A stretch of DNA of 11,006 nucleotides. It comes from an uncultured Eubacterium sp. Its GTDB lineage: Bacteria; Bacillota; Clostridia; Lachnospirales; Lachnospiraceae. Numbering within the stretch: the stretch's first letter is position 1; every line of letters begins with the position of its first letter. Positions 5,507 through 11,006 of this stretch are shown here, in pieces. A program made the position numbers and the translations under genes. The DNA lies in assembly GCA_910580075.1 (NCBI GenBank), contig CAJTVR010000124.1, forward strand, positions 1 through 11,006, written 5' to 3'. The notes under the pieces are model-generated. The model did not search any database and was not told the origin of the DNA. It worked only from the letters and a program-made list of their open reading frames with translations.

Positions 5507-5533
5507 ATGGCGGAAACTGCGCCAACAAAATAA
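5507..5533 (+). CDS. Eight-codon frame, in phase with the sigma-like gene
   Basis: ATG 5507 is preceded by AAGGGGA (5491-5497) and encodes MAETAPTK before TAA 5531-5533. Only one codon (AAA) separates that stop from ATG 5537 of the sigma-like gene, in the same frame. The good ribosome binding site belongs to 5507, while 5537 has none. Either this is a leader peptide that hands ribosomes to the next start, or 5507 was the original start and the TAA is a nonsense mutation in a lysine run. Confidence 0.35.
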   Translation: MAETAPTK

Positions 5534-5536
5534 AAA

Positions 5537-6118
5537 ATGCCTACAGTGCGGGAACTCCGGTTATCCGGAAAGCTGATTGCGGAAAAGGAAGTGGGGGAAT
5601 GTGCCGGAATAGCGGCCTACCGGAACGGCTATGCCGTCTACCATGCGGGCAGGAACGCAACTGTATTCCGTATCCATGCATGCAGCGGGTACTGCTGTGA
5701 TTCCGGCAGCAGCCCGTATGATATTGGCAGCGGGACGTTTGACGGGGAGGCGTGGTACCTGCGCCTTGTGCTTGAGGGCGAGGACCGCCTGTTCCGCAAC
5801 CTTGCGTCCAGGGAGCAGGGCTGGAATGTATCATACAGCGCTGAATCAGAGGAATGGGGTGCACTGGATTCTGGCACGGAAGGCGTATTGGACCGGATCA
5901 TCAGTGCGGAAACTGTGGAAAGCCTTTTATCCGTGCTGTCAGAAAGGCAGCGGCGGGTAGTTGTATTGTTTTACATTGAGCAGAAAACAGAGCGGCAGAT
6001 TGCGGAAGAACTCGGCATTACGGCCTCAGCTGTTTCAAGGATACTTGCGAGGTCGCTTGACCGGATGCACGCCTGTATGTGCAAAAATACAGTGCCTGCG
6101 GGCAGCGGGAAAGCATGA
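5537..6118 (+). CDS. Sigma-70 region 4-like HTH protein with unusual N-terminus
   Basis: The protein has 193 residues if it starts at ATG 5537. Residues about 134-178 form a sigma-70 region 4-type helix-turn-helix: LSERQRRVVVLFYIEQKTER, then QIAEELGITASAVSRILAR, the -35-recognition kind. The first 130 residues do not look like sigma region 2, so it cannot be a standard sigma factor. They hold a cysteine-containing stretch (HACSGYCCDSG, about 47-57) and strand-forming GTFDGEAWYLRLVLEGEDRL (about 67-86), with no family I recognise. Such proteins are common regulators in Firmicutes conjugative elements. The chosen start lacks a ribosome binding site; an in-frame start at 5507 has one but is followed by a stop. 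The last codon overlaps a possible ATG (ATGA, 6115-6118), so it is probably co-transcribed with the next gene. Confidence 0.8.
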   Translation: MPTVRELRLSGKLIAEKEVGECAGIAAYRNGYAVYHAGRNATVFRIHACSGYCCDSGSSPYDIGSGTFDGEAWYLRLVLEGEDRLFRNLASREQGWNVSYSAESEEWGALDSGTEGVLDRIISAETVESLLSVLSERQRRVVVLFYIEQKTERQIAEELGITASAVSRILARSLDRMHACMCKNTVPAGSGKA

Positions 6119-6132
6119 GGGGAGGCGGGGAT

Positions 6133-6588
6133 ATGCGTGGAAAAAAGCCTTCCGAACGGGAAAAATACGTGCTGCGGGTGGACAGCGGGACATTCGTGGA
6201 AGTGACGAGGGATGTCTATCTGGAATGGCACCGGTCAAGGCGCAGGGAAAAATACCAGATGGAGCAGAAACGGGCGCACGGCGTCTGCAGCCTTGAAGCC
6301 CTTGGCGGAAACGTCCGCCCGGCTGTCCCACGCGGGTACTGGGAAAACACACCGGAGGAACATGCCCTGAGATCGGCCTGCATGGAAAAGCTGCGGGAAA
6401 GCATAGCTGCTTTGCCGGAACAGGATGCACACCTGCTCCACATGCTTTTTGTTGGGGAAATGACAGTTACGGATGCCGCGCTGTCATTTGGGTGCAGCCG
6501 GAAAAGCATACGGAAACGCCGGGACAGGATTCTTGGACAGCTCCGCGCAGAAATGGAAAGCCGCGGGGTTATCTGCGGATGCTTTTAG
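6133..6588 (+). CDS. Sigma factor-like HTH regulator
   Basis: This 151-residue protein belongs to the small sigma-like regulators of Clostridia mobile elements. The N-terminal part (about 14-57) carries the typical RVDSGTFVEVTRDVYLEW segment followed by the basic RSRRREKYQMEQKRAHG and SLEAL. The C-terminal part (about 94-141) is a region 4-type helix-turn-helix: LPEQDAHLLHMLFVGEMTVT, DAALSFGCSRKSIRKRRDRI. ATG 6133 follows GGGGAGGCGGGG closely and was preferred over ATG 6115, which lies before that site. It begins 14 bases after the previous sigma-like gene, so the two form a small operon. It probably regulates excision or transfer genes, but no such genes follow here; the element block stops at this gene. 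Confidence 0.86.
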   Translation: MRGKKPSEREKYVLRVDSGTFVEVTRDVYLEWHRSRRREKYQMEQKRAHGVCSLEALGGNVRPAVPRGYWENTPEEHALRSACMEKLRESIAALPEQDAHLLHMLFVGEMTVTDAALSFGCSRKSIRKRRDRILGQLRAEMESRGVICGCF

Positions 6589-6819
6589 CCTGTATGCATC
6601 CACATCCGGATGGGTTATGTGGGCCGCTGTTGAAAAACTGACGGAATGAACAGCATAATGCGGAAAATGTGCGGCAATAATTTATGACGGAAGCATCCGG
6701 GAATGGTTTGAAAGAGGAATGGCACTGAACACGGCGCAGACAGGATAAGCGGTGGGTTATAGAAACAGAATGCCGGCTGGATAAAAATAAGCGTAATGAA
6801 CACTGCGTTCGCAATAAGG
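6589..6819. other. Gap without a gene after the sigma-like operon
   Basis: No supported frame is present. Just after the gene lies a small structure: CATCCGGATG (6604-6613) is a 10-bp palindrome nested between CCACAT (6600-6605) and ATGTGG (6617-6622), without a T tract. The rest is GC-moderate sequence with short frames that lack ribosome binding sites and could be remnants of the element's continuation. Confidence 0.4.
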
Positions 6820-6946
6820 CTTTTCTGCTTAGGTGATAGAAACAGCAGATGGATTTTTGTGTCAATGGAGCGACGTAAGGAGCTGGCGGAGCCCTTGCCA
6901 TTGACACAAAAATCCATCTGCTGTACACTTCCGGGAAGCAGAAAAG
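6820..6946. repeat. Large near-perfect hairpin element
   Basis: An 11-bp outer stem (CTTTTCTGCTT 6820-6830 with AAGCAGAAAAG 6936-6946) and a perfect 27-bp inner stem (6842-6868 with 6898-6924) are separated by an 11-base internal loop on each side and capped by a 29-base GC-rich loop (6869-6897). The inner arms contain TGGATTTTTGTGTCAATGG and its exact complement. Perfect arms imply recent origin or selection. No T tract follows on either strand. It could be a dispersed palindromic or MITE-like element, a structured RNA, or a protein-binding cruciform. No clear target-site duplication flanks it. Confidence 0.85.
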
Positions 6947-7718
6947 TATTAATTTATGTAAGAATGATGCAAATTTTTTATTTTGCGTGGAATAGGCAAA
7001 TTGGGTTTGACGGGTTCCGAATATAAAATTCTTATGCAGCTGAATTTAAAAATAAGATCGCTGATATTGATAATTATTGGATAAGCTATAATGCATATCT
7101 CTTTGAATAGAATTATTTATATTCAATTAAAGTAAAAAAATGTTGATTGTAGTCGAACTTATGATATAATATACTAAGGCTGTCAATAAAGATATTTAAA
7201 TGATAAGCGGTGAATTAAGCATTATGATATAAAAGTGATGGATAATAGTATATTATTTTTTGCTTTTGTAAGAATTAGTGAAACAAGATAATTTATGTTA
7301 TTTGATGACAAAATCGGTAATTCCATTGTGGTTGTGCGCCATGTATTTACATACATTTTTGGAAAAAGGACAGTTGGGTGTATGTCATGTCTGTGGGTAA
7401 GGAAAATAGAGGCAGTTGTTTGTTATTCAGTACAGTTTTTCCAGAATAGATGCAGATATTCGGAGCATGGCGGAAAAAAACTCGCTGAACCAGACAGGAA
7501 GTAACTGCTTGCTGTTGATTCCTTTGATTTTGTATGCTTTTAGATGAAACATTGTGGTTATTTGCTGTAAACAAAAACAAGCTGAACTTGCATTTTATTA
7601 AAAACATATACACATTTAAAGATCTTTTAAGAAAATAGTTGCATAACAAAATGTTGTAGTATAATATTTTTAGATATATTTTGTTATACAAAAAGAAACG
7701 CGAAAAAGTCGTCTGCTG
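6947..7718. other. AT-rich stretch without a recognised gene
   Basis: The sequence is strongly AT-rich with short frames on both strands (7295-7504 on +, 7347-7691 on -), none with a ribosome binding site plus a recognisable family. Part of 7300-7550 read on + in shifting frames looks faintly protein-like and may be a decayed gene. Apart from one promoter-like site and another TATAAT at 7660-7665 (TTGCAT at 7639, spacer 15), I see nothing functional. Confidence 0.4.
7143..7170 (+). promoter_or_regulatory. Sigma-A-like promoter candidate
   Basis: TTGATT (7143-7148) and TATAAT (7165-7170) are separated by 16 bases. The match is good, but the region is AT-rich, so chance hits are expected, and no intact gene follows closely; the nearest coding sequence is the decayed transposase more than 500 bases away. 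Confidence 0.35.
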
Positions 7719-8839
7719 ATGTTCTGGCAGATAATATACCTAAAATCTCAAAATCACGAAGTATCGCGGTGCCCTGAGTGTTTTGATGCCGGAATACCGT
7801 TGGAAGGCATTACACAGGGCGCAAACGATGAGTTTTTCCAGGGAAATATCCCTGTATTGACATGGATTGATACAGAATCCACTTATGTATACTTTCTTTC
7901 GGAAGCTGGTGACCGCAGTGCTGACACATGGCAGCTTTTCATGGAAGAACAGAAAGGACAGTGGCTTAGGCTAGAAGTAAGCATAGGTGATGTAGGAACC
8001 GGGCTGAATGCAGGGATACCAAAAGCTTTCCCGGATATCTGCATACAGCCGGACATATCCCACGGACTCCGTCCAATTGGTGCAAAAGTGGCTGGGCTTG
8101 AGCGGATAGTAGAAAAGCTGATATCGGATGAAGCCGGACTGGAAAAACGTGCCTGCAGGAAACGTCCGCAGAAAAAGACGTTGGAACAGCTTTGCCAGAT
8201 ACACGAAAAGGTGGGCACAGTCATACAGGAATATGACCTTTTAAGAATACTTTTTTGCTGGCTGGTGGAACTTATGGGCTTTAGCGGCTATTTCTTCTAG
8301 GATGCATACGGGCTTGCAGAATGGGTGCTGTCAGAAATGGAATCTTCTTTTCCAGAGCGGACGAAACTTCTTGGACAAACTCAAAAAATCCAGAAAAAAC
8401 TTCCGCAGATACTCGCCTTCCTGCAACGTGTGGAAGAAGGCTTTGGGGCAGCTGCCAACAAAAAAGGGATCCTGCTGGAAGATTTCCATATTATGTACCG
8501 GCAAAAAGCTTTGGATCCATCATCCTTTGCGTGCAGCCAGACGGAATACCGTCTTGGCGAACTTCTTGGAAGCAGCTATGCATCAGCAAGGTAGGAGTTC
8601 TGCCATATATTAGAGCACACAAAACGCGCAAGCAGCCTTGTGGAAAATTAAACAGCAGGATCCGTGTATATATGAACCTCAAATGCATGGTTCCGGAAAA
8701 GTACTTCATACTGCTGAAAGTGTATTTCAATACAAGAAAATATCATCGCAGCAGGGTTACAGAACGGAAAGGAAAAAGTCCGCTGGAACTAATGACTAGA
8801 AAAGAATATCCTGAATTTCTGGAAATTCTTGCATATTAG
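7719..8839 (+). pseudogene. Decayed DDE transposase (ISNCY-like)
   Basis: Translated pieces form one transposase-like protein broken by several lesions. Frame 7719-8300 gives the RNase H-like core, including NIPVLTWIDTESTYVYFLSE (D51), SIGDVGTGLNAGIPKAFP (D91) and IQPDISHGLRPIG (D112). It meets TAG 8298-8300, yet homologous-looking sequence continues in the same frame (DAYGLAEWVLSEMESSFPER) to TAG 8592-8594. The C-terminal part needs further frame changes near 8592, 8608 and 8649 to read SSAI, LEHTKRASSLVEN and NSRIRVYMNLK, ending at 8839 with RKGKSPLELMTRKEYPEF. The closing NSRIR-Y and RSR....KSPLELMT pattern is typical of the C-terminus of some DDE insertion-sequence transposases. Family assignment to an ISNCY-type group is tentative. 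The N-terminal DNA-binding part is missing, and no terminal inverted repeats are seen. Confidence 0.75.
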
Positions 8840-9151
8840 TAAGTGTAAGCAATCAGTTATATTAGACTGTATGAATAGTCTGATATGCGTAGGGGATTTT
8901 TGCGTTAAAAAATAAGAAAACCTTATCTGTCAACTAAATCGAGCTATTTTTGAAACACGCCGAAAAATATTGTATTTATGGACTTGATAGTACTTTTGAA
9001 CTTAGAGCAATATATCTCTAAAACATGTTTGATTATGAAATGCAATAATAGCTAACTTGTGAGCACTTTGATTGCCCAAGGTTATTGACTGTATATGCCC
9101 ACGAGCATCAGGGAATCTAGAAAACTTTTTCGTTCGCGGGTATAGAAAATT
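8840..9151. other. AT-rich gap before the SPFH operon
   Basis: No gene is visible. At 8859-8886 a ten-pair hairpin (ATATTAGACT with AGTCTGATAT, one G-U, eight-base loop) follows the transposase remnant; its downstream ATTTTT at 8896-8901 is 10 bases away, so it is at best a poor terminator. The remainder shows no repeats or RNA signatures that I can name. Confidence 0.4.
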
Positions 9152-9181
9152 TTGACTACAAGCGTAACTGGCGATTATGAA
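9152..9181 (+). promoter_or_regulatory. Probable promoter of the SPFH operon
   Basis: TTGACT (9152-9157) is one base from the -35 consensus, and TATGAA (9176-9181) matches four of six -10 bases, with an 18-base spacer. It lies about 60 bases before the SPFH start. Its -10 is overlapped by a 16-bp palindrome, which supports a regulated promoter. The weak -10 lowers confidence. Confidence 0.45.
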
Positions 9182-9193
9182 ACTATAGTTTCA
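9178..9193. promoter_or_regulatory. 16-bp perfect palindrome, likely operator
   Basis: TGAAACTATAGTTTCA is exactly self-complementary. It begins inside the candidate -10 and ends 47 bases before the SPFH start codon. A dimeric repressor bound here would block RNA polymerase. No regulator gene for it is evident nearby; the XRE protein lies in the other block and is not an obvious partner. Confidence 0.5.
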
Positions 9194-9240
9194 GAGCAAT
9201 CATTCGGGAATTTTAGGAATTTAATGTGAGGTGAAAGATT

Positions 9241-10311
9241 ATGACAGTAATTGATCGGATTAAATACGATGGACCCTCTAACGGAACGCCGTGGTTAATA
9301 TATAAATATCCTGGTGAACAGTTTGTACTCGGCAGCCAGTTGATTGTAAACCAAGGACAGGAAGCTTTGTTTTTTAAAGGCGGCGAAGCTTTGGATTTAT
9401 TTCGGGGCGGTACATATACTTTAAAAACAGGTAATTTGCCGTTGCTGAGCAGAATTGTGAATTTTCCGTTCGGGGGTGAGACTCCGTTTTCCGCTGAAAT
9501 ATATTTTATAAATATGACATCTAGGTTGGATATGACTTGGGGTACAGCAGAGCCATTTCAGCTGGAAGATCCAAAATACGGAAAGATTCTGTCCATTCGT
9601 TCCCATGGAAGATACGGGTTACGGATTATAGATGCCAGAATGTTTGTGAATGAGTTGGTTGGAGCTGTTTTGCATGGTACAACAATTACCCACCAGTTTG
9701 TCGCAAAATATTTTAGCGGATTGATTGCAACTGTAACTAAGTCTGCAATATCTGACTACATGATCAAACAAAAGATTTCTTTTTTGGAGATTACAGTTTA
9801 TTTAAAGGCGTTATCAGAAATATGCAAAAATGAAATTAGCCGGGAATTTGAAAGATATGGTGTTGAAATACAGAATTTTTACGTGGAATATATTTCTCCG
9901 CCCAAGTGTGAAATTGAAGAACTCAAAAAGTATAAGGAGAGTCTTATGACACGTAACTGTTCTTCTGTGCGAAGAGATTCGTATGGCAATAGTTTTGTTA
10001 ATAATCGGAACGTAGAAGGAACAACAGGCGCAGAAAGCCACCCAGGAAGGGAAAGTGCCACTACACAGAATACAGGTCGCATGATATGTCCAAGATGTTC
10101 TGCAGTGCTGGAAAGTGGTATGAAATTTTGCGGAAATTGCGGTGAGAAGATAAGCAGAAGTATCATTTGTCCACGTTGTGGAACGCAAAACGATGAAAAT
10201 ATGAAATTTTGTGTACAATGCGGAGCCAAGTTGGTGAAGAAATGTACTGCTTGTGGGGTAGAAAATAGCATGCAGCAGAATTATTGCGGAAACTGCGGAA
10301 ACAGTCTGTAA
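9241..10311 (+). CDS. YdjI-like SPFH-domain protein with three zinc ribbons
   Basis: Residues about 20-245 form the SPFH (stomatin/prohibitin/flotillin) domain of the YdjI/virion-core-like subfamily: IYKYPGEQFVLGSQLIVNQG, QEALFFKGGEALDLFRGGTY, PFSAEIYFINM, then IRSHGRYGLRIIDARMFV and the EISREFERYGVEIQNFYVEY helix-strand end. A polar linker follows, then three zinc ribbons: C283/C286/C297/C300, C310/C313/C324/C327 and C335/C338/C349/C352. B. subtilis YdjI works with YdjG and YdjH in membrane-stress handling linked to PspA-type proteins, and this protein likely scaffolds at the cytoplasmic membrane face. No signal peptide or transmembrane helix is present. GAGGTGA seven bases upstream fixes ATG 9241. 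The gene is AT-richer than the element block. A membrane-protein gene follows 39 bases later. Confidence 0.92.
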   Translation: MTVIDRIKYDGPSNGTPWLIYKYPGEQFVLGSQLIVNQGQEALFFKGGEALDLFRGGTYTLKTGNLPLLSRIVNFPFGGETPFSAEIYFINMTSRLDMTWGTAEPFQLEDPKYGKILSIRSHGRYGLRIIDARMFVNELVGAVLHGTTITHQFVAKYFSGLIATVTKSAISDYMIKQKISFLEITVYLKALSEICKNEISREFERYGVEIQNFYVEYISPPKCEIEELKKYKESLMTRNCSSVRRDSYGNSFVNNRNVEGTTGAESHPGRESATTQNTGRMICPRCSAVLESGMKFCGNCGEKISRSIICPRCGTQNDENMKFCVQCGAKLVKKCTACGVENSMQQNYCGNCGNSL

Positions 10312-10350
10312 TCTGCATATGTGGCAGCAAGAAACAGAGAGGAGTAAGAA

Positions 10351-10917
10351 GTGAATAAGAAAAAGGCAAAGCTGCTACTTTTTATTCTTGTAGCGTTAAC
10401 ATTTCTGTTGATGTACTTAATTCTTTATTATGGCGTAATACCAAAGGCAGGTCTGGATAATACAGATGTAGAAATGATGTGGCTGATACCAGCTGTAAAG
10501 GTATTAAAGTATCTGCTTTGGGCAGGATTTACTGTTTCATTGTACTTTATAGGAAGAACCATTCATTTTGACAAACCGCCATATTCAGAACAGGCAGCTG
10601 TAACTGGCAAAGATGCTTATTATATGGCAGCTGATATTCTTGATTCATTAAAAGCAAAGCAGGTATCGTCGGATATTGTAGTGAAAGAGGTGAAACGGAT
10701 TCATGATATTCTGAAAAATGACTCTGAATTTGGTGTTGGCATCGAACGCGTCATTTCTTGCGAAACAGAAATTTATAGTTTACTTGAAAAACTGGGACAA
10801 TATACCAGGATGTACTGTACGCAGACCGGTAGTGAGGAGGCCAGACAAAAATCGTTGGAATGCTGCGTTGCTATAAATGGAAAGCTGCGGCTTCGGATGG
10901 AATTGAAAAAGAGATAG
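10351..10917 (+). CDS. Two-helix membrane protein with cytoplasmic helical domain
   Basis: I do not recognise a named family. GTG 10351 follows AGAGGAGT (10337-10344) and gives 188 residues. After a basic start (MNKKKAK), a first membrane helix spans about 7-27 and a second about 46-67 (PAVKVLKYLLWAGFTVSLYF). The remaining 120 residues are soluble and mainly helical, with VKEVKRIHDILKND and ETEIYSLLEKLGQY and three cysteines late in the sequence. Topology is probably N-in, C-in. The 39-base gap from the SPFH gene and the lack of a terminator between them suggest one operon, so this may be its membrane anchor, in the position that YdjH-type proteins hold next to YdjI. That partnership is inferred from order alone. 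The 89 bases after it contain no supported gene or terminator. Confidence 0.8.
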   Translation: MNKKKAKLLLFILVALTFLLMYLILYYGVIPKAGLDNTDVEMMWLIPAVKVLKYLLWAGFTVSLYFIGRTIHFDKPPYSEQAAVTGKDAYYMAADILDSLKAKQVSSDIVVKEVKRIHDILKNDSEFGVGIERVISCETEIYSLLEKLGQYTRMYCTQTGSEEARQKSLECCVAINGKLRLRMELKKR

Positions 10918-11006
10918 ATAATATGAAGCGACCCCACATTTGTAGCAACGTGGATTTACCTGTATACTAGAGTTTGATAAGAACAATGGTAACAGGGATT
11001 ACCGCA

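Noticed and set aside
5204..5533. 109-residue open frame between the XRE and sigma-like genes
   Set aside because: It has no ribosome binding site at its first ATG and no family resemblance, and it runs across long inverted repeats. Only its last eight codons have a good start signal.
6820..6946. Hairpin as a bidirectional terminator
   Set aside because: No T run follows the stem on either strand, and the stem is far longer than needed.
7067..7092. Promoter TTGATA with TATAAT at 7087
   Set aside because: The spacer is only 14 bases, outside the workable range, and the region is AT-rich.
7347..7691. 114-residue frame on the - strand
   Set aside because: It has low-complexity AT-rich content, no ribosome binding site and no recognisable motif; probably chance.
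1..11006. CRISPR array or rRNA genes
   Set aside because: No regularly spaced repeats with unique spacers and no rRNA-like conserved blocks were seen on either strand.
10986..11006. Start of another gene at the right edge (ATG 10986)
   Set aside because: Only seven codons are visible and the upstream bases lack a clear ribosome binding site.

Overview
The window looks like chromosomal DNA of a gut-type Clostridia (Lachnospiraceae-like) bacterium that carries part of an integrative/conjugative or plasmid-like element. The reasons are family-level: a DUF932 (TIGR03299-type) phage/plasmid protein, a YqaJ-type exonuclease, a RepA_N/DUF6017 replication initiator, an XRE regulator and two sigma-region-4 proteins in one co-oriented block, all with strong purine-rich ribosome binding sites. 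No integrase, relaxase, coupling protein or attachment site is visible, so the element is either incomplete here or continues beyond the window. The taxon is inferred; there is no rRNA or other marker.

Layout. (1) 1-508: AT-rich 3' part of an unrecognised gene. (2) About 584-6588: a GC-richer element block, all on the + strand. It starts with a possible structured RNA ending in a terminator, a 25-codon hydrophobic peptide and the DUF932 protein. Next is a YqaJ exonuclease cut off right after its Y..Q..HY motif. A protein with two SymE toxin-like domains follows, whose ribosome binding site overlaps the yqaJ stop. Two strong hairpin terminators then separate this from repA, the XRE gene, a 350-base leader dense in inverted repeats, and two sigma-like HTH genes. 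(3) 6589-7718: a gene-poor stretch with a large, nearly perfect hairpin (6820-6946), becoming AT-rich. (4) 7719-8839: a decayed DDE transposase gene with an internal stop and several frameshifts. (5) 8840-9240: an AT-rich gap ending in a promoter whose -10 overlaps a perfect 16-bp palindrome. (6) 9241-10917: a YdjI-like SPFH protein with three C-terminal zinc ribbons, followed by a two-helix membrane protein, probably one operon. The last 89 bases hold no supported gene.

How the parts may work together. The DUF932/YqaJ/RepA genes fit DNA processing and autonomous replication of an excised element. The XRE and sigma-like proteins fit its regulation. The repA linker carries three DNA signatures expected of an in-gene RepA_N origin: phased DnaA-box-like 9-mers, four 15-bp AT-rich tandem repeats and an 18-bp perfect palindrome. 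The SymE-like gene looks like an insertion or recombination product that replaced the 3' half of yqaJ. The SPFH/membrane pair is different in base composition and is probably host or separately acquired membrane-stress cargo.
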